From Nocardia elegans NBRC 108235 (GTDB lineage Bacteria; Actinomycetota; Actinomycetes; Mycobacteriales; Mycobacteriaceae), in assembly GCF_001612845.1 (NCBI RefSeq), contig NZ_BDBF01000031.1:1-64000 (forward strand): a stretch of 64,000 nt of DNA, read 5' to 3'. The notes under the pieces are model-generated. The model was not told the DNA's origin and made no database searches. It was given only the letters and a program-made list of their open reading frames with translations. The position numbers and the translations under genes are program-made. Shown here one piece after another: positions 50,362 to 59,728 of this stretch; position 1 is the first letter of the stretch; every line of letters starts with the position of its first letter.

Positions 50362-51066
50362 GTGATCACCGCGACGACCCCGAAAGGCGAAAGGCGTCGC
50401 CAAGCGTTGGTTGCGGCTGCCGCGGAGTTGCTACTCGAAGGCGGCTTCGATGCCGTGCGCCACCGTTCGGTGGCGACGCGCGCGGACCTGCCCCTGGCAT
50501 CCACGACCTACTATTTCGAATCCCTCGAGGACCTGATCGCGCGCGCGGTCGAGTTCAGCGGCAACGCCGAACTCGAGTCGATGCGCCGCCGGATCGGCGA
50601 GGTCACCCACCGCAAACGCGGCGCCGAGGCGACCGTCGACCTGATCGTGGATCTGATGGTAGGCACCGACGGCCCCGACGAATTCGCCCGCGGGCGGCTG
50701 ATCGCCCGCTACGAGCGGTCGGTGGCCTCGGCCCGGCATCCGGAACTACGCGAGGTGCAGCTGCGGTTACGCGCCCAGCTCGAGGACCTATTGGCCGATG
50801 TGCTGCGCCGATCCGATCGGATGGTGCGCACCGATCAGTTGCGCCGGCTGGTGGCGGTGGTCGACGGTGCGGTGGTCGCCGCGCTGGCCGAATCCGATCC
50901 GCAACCGCGCCGGACCGCCCGCGGCGCGCTGCTGGAATTGATCGATGTGATCGCTCCGCCGGTGCCGCAACCGCTGATGGCGCCGCAGACCGTGCCACCG
51001 GCCGCGGCGCCGCACCTGCCCGCGGCCATGCCCCAGCAACCGAGCAGGCATCGAACATTAGACTGA
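50362..51066 (+). CDS. TetR-family transcriptional regulator
   Basis: 234 residues from GTG 50362. N-terminal helix-turn-helix: RRRQALVAAAAELLLEGGFD, AVRHRSVATRADLPLASTTY, YFESLEDLIARAVEF. The ligand-binding region is helical, followed by an unusual Pro/Ala-rich tail of about 35 residues (PPVPQPLMAPQTVPPAAAPH). No Shine-Dalgarno is visible. The stop is 6 bases before purB, so purB could be read from this promoter as well; the same order is found in M. tuberculosis (Rv0775 near purB). Upstream, TTGCACAGA-type sequence repeats at about 50264-50310 and may be its operator. Confidence 0.85.
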   Translation: MITATTPKGERRRQALVAAAAELLLEGGFDAVRHRSVATRADLPLASTTYYFESLEDLIARAVEFSGNAELESMRRRIGEVTHRKRGAEATVDLIVDLMVGTDGPDEFARGRLIARYERSVASARHPELREVQLRLRAQLEDLLADVLRRSDRMVRTDQLRRLVAVVDGAVVAALAESDPQPRRTARGALLELIDVIAPPVPQPLMAPQTVPPAAAPHLPAAMPQQPSRHRTLD

Positions 51067-51072
51067 CTGTTC

Positions 51073-52506
51073 GTGAGTCTTGTCCCGAACGTCCTCGCCA
51101 CCCGGTACGCGAGCCCGCAGCTGGTGCAGTTGTGGTCGCCCGAGAACAAGATCGTGCTGGAGCGCCGGCTGTGGCTCGAGGTGCTGCGGGCCCAGACCGA
51201 ACTCGGCGCCGCCGGTACCGAGGCGGTCACCCCCGACGTGCTCGAGGATTACGAGCGGGTGCTGGGCGAGGTCGACCTGGCCTCGATCGCCGAACGCGAG
51301 CGGATCACCCGCCACGATGTGAAGGCGCGCATCGAGGAGTTCAACGCCCTCGCCGGGCACGAGCAGATCCACAAGGGCATGACCAGCCGGGATCTGACCG
51401 AGAACGTGGAGCAGTTGCAGATCCGGCTCTCGCTGGAACACGTCTACGAACACGGTGTCGCGGTCGCCGCGCGGCTGGCGGAGCGGGCCGCCGAGTACCA
51501 GTCGCTGGTGATGGCCGGACGCTCGCACAACGTGGCGGCACAGGCGACCACCCTGGGCAAGCGGTTCGCGGGTGCGGCCGACGAGGTGCTGATCGCCCTG
51601 CACCGGGTGCGCGAGCTGATCGACCGGTATCCGCTGCGCGGGATCAAGGGCCCGATGGGCACCGCGCAGGACATGCTCGATCTGTTCGACGGCGACGCCG
51701 CCAAACTCGCCCAGCTGGAGCAGAAGGTCGCCGGGCATCTGGGCTTCGCGACCGTGCTGACCAGTGTCGGCCAGGTCTACCCCCGCTCCCTGGACCACGA
51801 CGTGATCTCCGCGCTGGTCCAATTGGGCGCGGGCCCTTCGTCGTTCGCGCACACGGTGCGGCTGATGGCGGGGCACGAACTGGTCACCGAGGGTTTCCAG
51901 CCCGGGCAGGTCGGCAGTTCGGCGATGCCGCACAAGATGAACACCCGCTCCTGCGAGCGCGTCAACGGTCTGCAGGTGGTGCTGCGCGGTTACGGCTCGA
52001 TGGCGGCCGAACTGGCGGGCGCGCAGTGGAACGAGGGCGATGTGTTCTGTTCCGTGGTGCGCCGGGTCGCGCTGCCCGACGCGTTCTTCGCCATCGACGG
52101 CATGATGGAAACCTTCCTGACCGTCCTCGGCGAATTCGGCGCCTACCCGGCCGTGATCGAGCGTGAGCTCAACCGCTACCTGCCTTTCCTGGCCACCACG
52201 CGCATTCTGATGGCGGCCGTGCGGGCGGGGGTCGGGCGCGAGAGTGCGCACGAGGTCATCAAGGAGCACGCGGTCGCCGTGGCGCTGGCCATGCGGGAGC
52301 AGGGGCGCGAACCGGATCTGCTGGACCGCCTCGCGGCCGACGACCGGATGCCGCTGGACCGGGCCGGACTCGAGGCCGCCCTGGCCGATCGGACGGCGTT
52401 CATCGGCGCCGCCGAGGCGCAGGTGAGCGATGTGGTGGCGCAGGTGCAGAAGCTGATCGACGCGAATCCCGAGGCCGCCCGCTACACCCCCTCGCCGATT
52501 CTGTAA
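51073..52506 (+). CDS. purB: Adenylosuccinate lyase PurB
   Basis: 477 residues from GTG 51073. Fumarase/aspartase superfamily: NVLATRYASPQLVQLWSPEN, HKGMTSRDLTENVEQLQIR, AGRSHNVAAQATTLGKRFAG, and the signature GSSAMPHKMNTRSCER near residue 280 with the mobile catalytic Ser. It works twice in purine synthesis, splitting SAICAR and adenylosuccinate with release of fumarate. purC, which often follows purB in actinobacteria, is not found downstream here. Confidence 0.97.
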   Translation: MSLVPNVLATRYASPQLVQLWSPENKIVLERRLWLEVLRAQTELGAAGTEAVTPDVLEDYERVLGEVDLASIAERERITRHDVKARIEEFNALAGHEQIHKGMTSRDLTENVEQLQIRLSLEHVYEHGVAVAARLAERAAEYQSLVMAGRSHNVAAQATTLGKRFAGAADEVLIALHRVRELIDRYPLRGIKGPMGTAQDMLDLFDGDAAKLAQLEQKVAGHLGFATVLTSVGQVYPRSLDHDVISALVQLGAGPSSFAHTVRLMAGHELVTEGFQPGQVGSSAMPHKMNTRSCERVNGLQVVLRGYGSMAAELAGAQWNEGDVFCSVVRRVALPDAFFAIDGMMETFLTVLGEFGAYPAVIERELNRYLPFLATTRILMAAVRAGVGRESAHEVIKEHAVAVALAMREQGREPDLLDRLAADDRMPLDRAGLEAALADRTAFIGAAEAQVSDVVAQVQKLIDANPEAARYTPSPIL

Positions 52507-52636
52507 CCGCCGCGGACCGATGGTCGCGGCACCGCAACCGCCCGGCGCCGCCGTTCGCGTGGTGGTCTCGCGCGTGCTCGGCGCCGTGCGAATGGTGCGG
52601 CGGCGCAGGCGAAACCGGCGACTAGGGTTGCCGGAT

Positions 52637-53107
52637 ATGGACCCCTATACGATCTTCGCCGATATCGTCGCCGGGCGGGCGCCCTCGTCCAAGGTCTACG
52701 AGGACGACGACGTTCTCGCCTTCATGGACATCCGTCCCATGACACCCGGTCATCTGCTGGTGATTCCGAAGATTCCGGCGCGCAGCCTGGCCGAACTCGA
52801 TCCGGCGATCGGCGGCAAGCTCTTTCAGGTCGCGCAGCGTCTGGCGGCCGCGCTGCGGCAGTCCGAGGTGCGCTGTGACGGGGTGAATCTCTTTCTGGCA
52901 GACGGTGTTACGGCCGGGCAGGAGGTCTTCCACGTCCATCTGCACGTCATTCCGCGCACGCCCGGTGACGGCTTCGGTCTGCGCAATCGCGCGACGACCC
53001 CGCCGCGTGCGGACCTGGACTATCTGGCCGCGTCGATCCGGGGCGCGGCCGGGCGGGCACAACCGAATCCCGCGAGCGGACAGGACGGAAAGTGGTGGCT
53101 CACCTGA
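52637..53107 (+). CDS. HIT-family protein, second copy type
   Basis: 156 residues from ATG 52637, where the HIT domain begins (MDPYTIFADIVAGRAPSSKV); an in-frame start at 52520 adds only Arg/Val-rich sequence. Motifs: DVLAFMDIRPMTPGHLLVIP and the triad EVFHVHLHVIPRTPGDGF near residues 90-107. A nucleotide-phosphoramidate hydrolase (Hint)-like activity is likely from the family. It is distinct from the HIT protein at 45920 (different length and flanks). 130 bases downstream of purB. Confidence 0.88.
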   Translation: MDPYTIFADIVAGRAPSSKVYEDDDVLAFMDIRPMTPGHLLVIPKIPARSLAELDPAIGGKLFQVAQRLAAALRQSEVRCDGVNLFLADGVTAGQEVFHVHLHVIPRTPGDGFGLRNRATTPPRADLDYLAASIRGAAGRAQPNPASGQDGKWWLT

Positions 53108-53225
53108 GTCCTGCTGCGGACCGGGTGGTTTGCTGAGGAAACGCCAGGAGGTCGAAAGCTCCGCGCTGCGCCACGGTATGCGTTACTTTAAGTAGCAGTT
53201 GTGGTGGGTTGACGGAGGTGGGGAC

Positions 53226-54185
53226 ATGCGACGTTCATGCGTTGCTGCAGTTGTGCTGGCAGTCGGACTGGGCGTCTTCGGTCCCTGGATGGGCCCACAG
53301 CCACGCGCATCGGCGGCGCGGGTGGTCGGGGAAAACGATATGAGTCCGACCCGGACGGCGCTGTTCATCGACTCCCCAGCCATGGGACGCACCATCCAGG
53401 TTCAGGTGCTGCATCCGGCCGGTGGGGGTTCACGGCCCTCCTACTATCTGCTCGACGGGCTCGATCCCGGTGTGCAGCAGAGCACCTGGACCAATGCCAC
53501 CGATGCCGAACCCTTCTTCCACGGTAAGAACGTCAACGTGGTGCTGCCGATCGGCGGGCAGGCGAGTTACTACACCGACTGGCAGCGCGACGATCCGCAC
53601 TTCGGCCGCTACCAGTGGGAAACCTTCCTGACGCGCGAACTTCCGCCCATCATCGATGCCACGTTCTCCGGCAACGGCGTGAACGCGATCGGTGGCCTGT
53701 CGATGGGCGGCATCGCTGCGTTCGTCCTGGCCGTTCGCCATCCGGAGCTGTACGAGGCGGTGGCGGGCTACAGTGCGTGCCCGGACCTGGGTATCGCGCA
53801 AGGGGCGATCATGTTCTCGATCGCCAACCGCGGCGGCAATCCGTTCGATATGTGGGGTGCGCCCGGAAGTCCGGAATGGGGCGCCCACGATCCGGCGCTG
53901 CTGGCGAATCGGCTGCGCGGCAAGACCCTCTACCTGTCCACCGGCACCGGTATCCCGGGTCCACACGAGACCGAGATCAAACCGCAGCTGCCGGAGAACA
54001 TCGTCCTGGGCGGTCCGATCGAAGCCGGCGTGGACGTCTGCGTCACCGCCTTCGAGCAGCGGCTGCGCGGCATGCGAATTCCGGCCCGGGTCGATCACAG
54101 TCCGGTGGGGACGCATTCCTGGTCGTATTGGCAGGACTATATGCACGCGTCCTGGCCGACAATCGGCGCGGCGATCGGGGCCTGA
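53226..54185 (+). CDS. Exported antigen-85-like mycolyltransferase/esterase
   Basis: 319 residues from ATG 53226 behind GGAGGTGGGG. Signal peptide MRRSCVAAVVLAVGLGVFGP ending near PRASA. The mature part follows the antigen 85 fold: IDSPAMGRTIQVQVLHPAGG, YYLLDGLDPGVQQSTW, NVVLPIGGQASYYTDWQRDD, YQWETFLTRELPPIID, nucleophile Ser in GGLSMGGIAAF, the acidic residue near HETEIKP and the His in VGTHSWSYWQDYMHAS. These enzymes transfer mycolate to trehalose or arabinogalactan outside the membrane, so the organism should make mycolic acids. Single-gene unit. Confidence 0.88.
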   Translation: MRRSCVAAVVLAVGLGVFGPWMGPQPRASAARVVGENDMSPTRTALFIDSPAMGRTIQVQVLHPAGGGSRPSYYLLDGLDPGVQQSTWTNATDAEPFFHGKNVNVVLPIGGQASYYTDWQRDDPHFGRYQWETFLTRELPPIIDATFSGNGVNAIGGLSMGGIAAFVLAVRHPELYEAVAGYSACPDLGIAQGAIMFSIANRGGNPFDMWGAPGSPEWGAHDPALLANRLRGKTLYLSTGTGIPGPHETEIKPQLPENIVLGGPIEAGVDVCVTAFEQRLRGMRIPARVDHSPVGTHSWSYWQDYMHASWPTIGAAIGA

Positions 54186-54264
54186 TCGCCGGGGCCCGAC
54201 GTCCGATCGGCGCGGGACGCCCCCGCGCGACCGGGCGAGGCCCCGGAGATCCGGTGCACTGCGT

Positions 54265-54504
54265 TCAGTGCGGTTGCGCGCCCGGCCGGTTGAATTCGCC
54301 GTCCTTCGCGCCGGCGACGAACGCCCGCCATTCGCCGGGAGTGAAGATCAGCGCCGGCCCGTCCGGATTCTTGGCATCACGCAGCCCGATATTGCCGCTG
54401 GCCAGGAAGGCCACCTCGACACCACCCTCCCCGTCGCCGCTGCGCTGCCAGACCGCCCCGGGTTCGATCTCGCGATTCTTCGCTTCCAACCTGTGCTCCT
54501 GCAT
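54265..54504 (-). CDS. DUF397 domain protein
   Basis: 79 residues with the DUF397 pattern: QRSGDGEGGVEVAFLASGNI, GLRDAKNPDGPALIFTPGEW and RAFVAGAKDGEF. DUF397 proteins of actinobacteria are usually paired with an XRE regulator (Scr1/BldB-like pairs) that they counteract. No HTH gene is next to it; the neighbours are the mycolyltransferase (convergent) and the small gene at 54788. Whether it has a distant partner is unknown. Confidence 0.85.
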   Translation of the reverse strand: MQEHRLEAKNREIEPGAVWQRSGDGEGGVEVAFLASGNIGLRDAKNPDGPALIFTPGEWRAFVAGAKDGEFNRPGAQPH

Positions 54505-54787
54505 CGATGTGATCGCCCGCGGGATCGGCGCGGGCGCTGCCGTCCCCGAGAGTAGGCGGTCGGAAGCCGCCGCACCGGCGTCGTTTCCGAATCCGCGCGT
54601 ACCGGCATGGCCGGGATCACACCGATATGCCGACCTGCGAAATGTGGCATTCGTCTACTCGTCCCGGCAACACCGCTGGTTTACGCCGCAACCTGATCGG
54701 AAACCCCACTCACTGTGGCAGTTGGAGGGCGTCGACTGGTCAAGAGACCGAGAGGGCGTGCCCTGCCGCACTGAAGGGACGACAAGG

Positions 54788-55012
54788 ATGGAGCACCGCA
54801 TGGCACCCGTCTTCGACAGTTGCGCGGTGGTGCCCCGGCACCTCACCGTCGAGCAGGCGCACAACATCCTGCACAGTCACAGCAGCTGTCCCACCGACCA
54901 ATGCCCGCGCCGCAAAGCCGCACTGTTCTTCCTGATGGAATCTCGTCGTTCGGCCCGCGGCAACGGGCGTGACCTGCGCCGGCCCGCACCGCGGACCACC
55001 GGCCTGGGGTAA
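54788..55012 (+). CDS. Small hypothetical protein
   Basis: 74 residues from ATG 54788 with GAAGGGA eight bases upstream; ATG 54800 (MAPVFDS) is possible. The core is PRHLTVEQAHNILHSHSSCP then TDQCPRRKAALFFLMESRRS, followed by an Arg-rich tail. Three cysteines and three to four histidines could bind a metal. No family is recognised. It lies 100 bases before the oligopeptidase gene on the same strand. Confidence 0.6.
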   Translation: MEHRMAPVFDSCAVVPRHLTVEQAHNILHSHSSCPTDQCPRRKAALFFLMESRRSARGNGRDLRRPAPRTTGLG

Positions 55013-55111
55013 TGCGGGCCGAGCTCGCACTCCCGTCCTCGCCGATGCGTTCGTGTCGGCGGGTGTGGGGGTGCGCGCCCGGACCGGCTTGCCGCGATTA
55101 CGGTGGTCACC

Positions 55112-57289
55112 ATGGCTCTCGACAGTGGTACCGGAACCATCCAGAACGCCGGCGACGCCGCCGCGGCGGTGACCCCGCCGGTGGCCAAACAGGTCCCGGC
55201 CGAACGCGTCCATCACGGTGACACCTTCGTCGATCCCTACGAATGGCTGCGGGACAAGGACGATCCCGAGGTCATCGCCCATCTCGAGGCCGAGAACGCC
55301 TATACCGACGCACAGACCGCCCACTTGGCCCCGCTGCGCGCGCGCATCTTCGACGAGATCAAATCGCGCACCCAGGAGACCGATATGTCGGTCCCGGCGC
55401 GGCTGGGCGAGTACTGGTACTACTCGCGCAGTTTCGAAGGCAAGCAGTACGGCGTGCACTGCCGCTGCCCGATCACCGATGTCGACGACTGGACCCCGCC
55501 GCAACTCGACGTCGATATCGAGATTCCCGGTGAGGAGATTCTGCTCGACAGCAACGTGCTGGCCGAGGGGCACGATTTCTTCGCCCTCGGCGCCTATTCG
55601 ATCAGTCACGACGGCACGCTGCTGGCGTACTCCACCGATACCGTCGGTGACGAGCGATATGTGCTGCGGTTCAAGGATTTACGCAGCGGCGAGCTGCTCG
55701 GCGACGAAATTCCGGGCACCGCGCCGGGAGCGACCTGGTCGCTGGACGGAACCCACGTGTTCTATCAGACCGTCGACGAATCCTGGCGGCCCGACACCGT
55801 GTGGCGCCACCGCCTCGGCACCGCGCAGTCCGACGACGTCAAGGTGTTCCACGAGCCCGACGAGCGCTATTGGGTCAGCATCGGCGCCACCCGCTCCGAG
55901 AAGTACCTGATGATCTGGGTCGGGTCGAAGATCACCACCGAGGGCTGGATCCTCGAATCCGACGATCCCGAGGGCGAATTCCGGGTGCTGCTGCCGCGCC
56001 GCGAGGGTGTGGAGTATTCGGCCGAACACGCGGTGATCGGCGGGCAGGACCGGCTGCTGATCCTGCACAACGACGTGGTCGACGGTGTGAAGGCCGAGAA
56101 TTTCGTGCTCACCGAGGCGCCGGTGGACGATCCGGCCGCGATGACCATGCTGATCGGCCATCGCGACGATGTGCGGCTCGAGGACGTCGACTGCTTCCGC
56201 GACCATCTCGTCCTCTCGTATCGGCGCGAGGCCCTGCCGCGAGTCGCGGTGTGGCCGTTGACTTCCGACGGTTACGGCGAGCTGCGCGAATTGGAATTCG
56301 GCCTGGAACTGTTCTCCGCCGGCGTGGGCTCCAATCCGGAGTGGGCGCAGCCGACGCTGCGGCTGGGCGTGACCTCGTTCATCACCCCGATGCAGGTCTT
56401 CGACTACGTGCCCGCCACCGGGGAACTGACGCTGCGCAAACAGCAGCAGGTGCTCGGCGGCTACGACCCGGACGACTATGTGCAGCACCGGGATTGGGCG
56501 ACCGCGGCCGACGGCACCCGGATTCCGATCTCGGTGGTGCGCCGCCGCGACAGCGAGGGTGCGGGCCCGAAGCCGTTGCTGCTCTACGGGTACGGCTCCT
56601 ACGAGGCCAGTATCGATCCGGGTTTCTCGGTGTCGCGGCTGTCGTTGCTCGACCGCGGCATGGTGTTCGCGGTCGCCCATGTGCGCGGCGGTGGCGAGAT
56701 GGGGCGGCTGTGGTACGAGAACGGCAAGACGCTCACCAAGAAGAACACCTTCACCGACTTCGTCTCCTGCGCAAGGCATCTCGTCGATACCGGCGTCACC
56801 ACACCGCAGGTGCTGGTGGCCGACGGTGGCAGTGCGGGCGGGCTGCTGATGGGTGCGGTGGCCAATCTGGCGCCCGACCTTTTCGCGGGCATCCTCGCCA
56901 ATGTGCCGTTCGTGGATCCGCTGACCTCGATACTGGACCCGTCGCTGCCGCTGACGGTCATCGAATGGGACGAGTGGGGTAATCCGCTGGAGGATCCGGA
57001 GGTCTACGCCTATATGAAGTCCTATTCGCCGTACGAGAACGTGGCGGCCGTGGACTATCCGGCGATCTTGGCGATCACCAGCCTCAACGACACCCGCGTG
57101 CTCTACGTCGAGCCCGCGAAGTGGGTGGCCGCGCTGCGGGCCACGAAGACCGGTGACTCCCAGCTCCTGCTGAAGACCGAGATGAGCGCCGGGCACGGTG
57201 GCGTCAGCGGCCGCTACGAGAAGTGGAAGGAAGTCGCCTTCGAATACGCCTGGGTGCTCGATCGGGTCGGGCTCGGCGAGGTCGGCTGA
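55112..57289 (+). CDS. ptrB: Oligopeptidase B-like serine peptidase (S9A family)
   Basis: 725 residues from ATG 55112 (GTG 55103 would add three). N-terminal cap and seven-bladed propeller (VHHGDTFVDPYEWLRDKDDP at the start), then the C-terminal peptidase domain: LLLYGYGSYEASIDPGFSVS, AHVRGGGEMGRLWYENGKTL, nucleophile Ser574 in DGGSAGGLLMG, Asp660 in LNDTRVLYVEPAKWVA and His695 in AGHGGVSGRYEKW. Cuts short peptides after basic residues in the cytoplasm. The gene is a single frame here, whereas M. tuberculosis has it split in two (ptrBa/ptrBb). Confidence 0.93.
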   Translation: MALDSGTGTIQNAGDAAAAVTPPVAKQVPAERVHHGDTFVDPYEWLRDKDDPEVIAHLEAENAYTDAQTAHLAPLRARIFDEIKSRTQETDMSVPARLGEYWYYSRSFEGKQYGVHCRCPITDVDDWTPPQLDVDIEIPGEEILLDSNVLAEGHDFFALGAYSISHDGTLLAYSTDTVGDERYVLRFKDLRSGELLGDEIPGTAPGATWSLDGTHVFYQTVDESWRPDTVWRHRLGTAQSDDVKVFHEPDERYWVSIGATRSEKYLMIWVGSKITTEGWILESDDPEGEFRVLLPRREGVEYSAEHAVIGGQDRLLILHNDVVDGVKAENFVLTEAPVDDPAAMTMLIGHRDDVRLEDVDCFRDHLVLSYRREALPRVAVWPLTSDGYGELRELEFGLELFSAGVGSNPEWAQPTLRLGVTSFITPMQVFDYVPATGELTLRKQQQVLGGYDPDDYVQHRDWATAADGTRIPISVVRRRDSEGAGPKPLLLYGYGSYEASIDPGFSVSRLSLLDRGMVFAVAHVRGGGEMGRLWYENGKTLTKKNTFTDFVSCARHLVDTGVTTPQVLVADGGSAGGLLMGAVANLAPDLFAGILANVPFVDPLTSILDPSLPLTVIEWDEWGNPLEDPEVYAYMKSYSPYENVAAVDYPAILAITSLNDTRVLYVEPAKWVAALRATKTGDSQLLLKTEMSAGHGGVSGRYEKWKEVAFEYAWVLDRVGLGEVG

Positions 57290-57388
57290 CGGTTGCCGGA
57301 CCGTGCGGCCGGGTGGTCGCTCCGGGAATTCGTCGGGGCGTCACTTCGGCTGCACGGGGCCGACACCTGCCGCGCGCACAGTGGAGGC

Positions 57389-58108
57389 ATGAGCGGCAAC
57401 GACCGGGGGTTCGGGCAGCTGATCGTCTCGGTGTCGGGTATTCGCGACACCACACTGGAACAGGCGCGCGCCTTCGCCGCGGAGATGGACGGCCGCGGGG
57501 TACGGCTGTCGCTGCTGGTGGCGCCGCGGTTGAAGGGGAAATACCGGCTCACCGAGGATCCGCGCACCCAGCAGTGGCTGCGGGACCGCCGCGCCGCGGG
57601 TGACGCGATCGTCCTGCACGGCTACGACCAGGCCGCGACCAAACGCCGCCGCGCCGAATTCGCCGCGCTGCCCAAGCACGAGGCGCGCCTGCGCCTCACC
57701 GCCGCGGACCGCGTGATGGAACAGATCGGCCTGCGCACCCGGCTGTTCGCCGCCCCGCGCTGGACGGCCTCCGAGGGCGCCGTCGCCGCCCTGCCCGAGG
57801 TCGGCTTCCGCCTGGCGCTGGGATTGACCGCCATCCACGACCTGGAACGGGACACGGCACAGCGCTGCTGGGTGCACGGCGTCGGTGAGGGTTTCCGGGC
57901 CGAACCGTGGTGGTGCCACGCACTGATCATGAGCGCGGCCCGCATCGCGCGACGCGGGGGAACGCTGCGACTCGCCGTCTCGGCGGCGCAGCTCTCCCGG
58001 CCCGGTCCCCATCAGGCCATGCTCGACGCGGTCGATCTGGCGCTGTTCCACGAGGCGGTTCCGGACGTCTACCGGTGGGAACCGTACGCCATGCCGCATG
58101 CGGCATGA
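57389..58108 (+). CDS. DUF2334/polysaccharide-deacetylase-like protein
   Basis: 239 residues from ATG 57389 (GTGGAGG just upstream, close spacing). NodB/deacetylase-like TIM-barrel features of the DUF2334 group: QLIVSVSGIRDTTLEQARAF, LSLLVAPRLKGKYRLTEDPR, IVLHGYDQAATKRRRAEF with the conserved HGY, and FAAPRWTASEGAVAALPEVG. The canonical D-D-H zinc set is not obvious, so activity is uncertain. It follows the oligopeptidase in the same direction after 99 bases. Confidence 0.7.
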   Translation: MSGNDRGFGQLIVSVSGIRDTTLEQARAFAAEMDGRGVRLSLLVAPRLKGKYRLTEDPRTQQWLRDRRAAGDAIVLHGYDQAATKRRRAEFAALPKHEARLRLTAADRVMEQIGLRTRLFAAPRWTASEGAVAALPEVGFRLALGLTAIHDLERDTAQRCWVHGVGEGFRAEPWWCHALIMSAARIARRGGTLRLAVSAAQLSRPGPHQAMLDAVDLALFHEAVPDVYRWEPYAMPHAA

Positions 58109-58120
58109 GCTCGCTCGACG

Positions 58121-59566
58121 TCAGCGAATCTGCGCCGGGTCCTCCCCGGCCGCGCGCAGCATGTCCCGCACCTCGGTGACGATAGTCCGGTCCGATACCG
58201 CGGCCGTGGCGTCGTGGGTGAAGCCGCCCGCCTCCTTGCGGGTCAGCGAGGTGGACAGCGGATGCTTCTTCAGCTGATCGACGCAGCGGTCGATATCGGC
58301 CAGCAGCAGATCGGCCATATCGTGGGTGAAGCCGTGCCGGACGACCGCCCGCATGATCGTCTCGTCCTGCCGGTCGGCCGGTAGCGGATAGGCGGCGATC
58401 AGCCAGCCGCGCGAGCGCAGGCGTTCGGACAGGTCGTACAGATTGAAGCCGGGATCTTCGCGCAGCCGCCACGACACCGCGCTGATTCCCCGCGTGGGCG
58501 TGCCGTCGTGGATCATCTCGAACAATCCGGTCTCGGTGAGGCCATGGGCCAGATGTTCGGCGACCCGGTAGATGGCCGATTGCAGCCGGGTATAGCCCGT
58601 GCGGCCGAGCCGGATGAAGTCGTAGTACTGGGTGATGGCCTGACCGCCGGGGCGGGAGAAATTCAGGTTGAAGGTGGCCATACTGCCGCCGAGGTAGTCG
58701 ACGTTGAACACCAGCTCGTCCGGGAGGTCGGCGGCCGTGCGCCAGAGCGCCCAGCCGGCGCCCAGCGGAGCCAGGCCGGTTTTGTGCCCGGAGGCGTTGA
58801 TCGACTTCACCCGCTCGAGCCGGAAGTCCCAGACCAGGTCCGGCGCCGTGAACGGGGCGAGGAATCCGCCGCTGGCGGCGTCGACGTGCAGGGGGATGTC
58901 CAGGCCGGTGCCGGCCTGCAGGTCGTCGAGGGCCGCGCTCATCGCGGCGACGTCCTCGAACAGTCCGGTGAAGGTCTGCCCCATCGTCGCGACGACCATG
59001 ATCGTATTCGAATCGCAATGTGCGGCAATGTCGTCCGGCTCGAGCGTATAGCGGTCCCCGCGCAGCGGCACCTGCCGGATCTCGACGTCGAAATAGCGCG
59101 CGAACTTCTCCCAGCACACCTGCACCGGGCCGCAGACGAAATTGGGGACGCCCTGGCCGCCGTTCTTGCGCCAGCGCGTCTTCGCGGCCAGCCCGCCGAG
59201 CATCGCCGCCTCACTGGACCCGATGGTGGAGGTGCCGCGCGTCGAGCCGGGATCGGGACAGTGCCACAGGTCCGCGACCATGCGCACGCACCGGCGCTCG
59301 AGCTCGGCGGTCTGCGGATACTCGTCCTTGTCGACGATGTTCTTCGCCAGGCTCTGCGCCATCAGCCGGCGAGCGTGATCGTCGATCCAGGTGGTGCAGA
59401 AGGTGGCCAGATTCATCCGCGACACGCCGTCGAGCATCAGCTCGTCGTGCACGATCTGATAGGCCTCCGGGGCCGGCATCTCGCGATGTGGGAAGTGGTT
59501 CTTGGGTGCGCCGCGATCCAGATCGGGCATCGCGAACAGGTCGTCGGATTCCGATGATGCAGACAT
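58121..59566 (-). CDS. gadB: Glutamate decarboxylase GadB
   Basis: 481 residues from ATG 59566, with AGAGGA upstream. PLP enzyme of the group II decarboxylases: NHFPHREMPAPEAYQIVHDE, NLATFCTTWID, GTSTIGSSEAAMLGGLA, HVDAASGGFLAPF and the PLP-binding Lys near residue 262 in SINASGHKTGLAPLG. It converts glutamate to GABA with proton use and can aid acid resistance. No glutamate/GABA antiporter (gadC) is next to it. Convergent with the deacetylase-like gene. Confidence 0.94.
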   Translation of the reverse strand: MSASSESDDLFAMPDLDRGAPKNHFPHREMPAPEAYQIVHDELMLDGVSRMNLATFCTTWIDDHARRLMAQSLAKNIVDKDEYPQTAELERRCVRMVADLWHCPDPGSTRGTSTIGSSEAAMLGGLAAKTRWRKNGGQGVPNFVCGPVQVCWEKFARYFDVEIRQVPLRGDRYTLEPDDIAAHCDSNTIMVVATMGQTFTGLFEDVAAMSAALDDLQAGTGLDIPLHVDAASGGFLAPFTAPDLVWDFRLERVKSINASGHKTGLAPLGAGWALWRTAADLPDELVFNVDYLGGSMATFNLNFSRPGGQAITQYYDFIRLGRTGYTRLQSAIYRVAEHLAHGLTETGLFEMIHDGTPTRGISAVSWRLREDPGFNLYDLSERLRSRGWLIAAYPLPADRQDETIMRAVVRHGFTHDMADLLLADIDRCVDQLKKHPLSTSLTRKEAGGFTHDATAAVSDRTIVTEVRDMLRAAGEDPAQIR

Positions 59567-59728
59567 CTCGTCCTCTCCGGTGGTCGGATCGCGGTCGAGC
59601 TCTCCTTCATCATGCCCGCTGCGGGTGCGCACCGGCTATGAACCGCAGGGAGAAATCGGGCGAATTCCGTCCCGCGCCGCGCCCGACGCCGACGCGGCCG
59701 GTCCCGGAAAGAGGGTTAGGTTGGGTGA

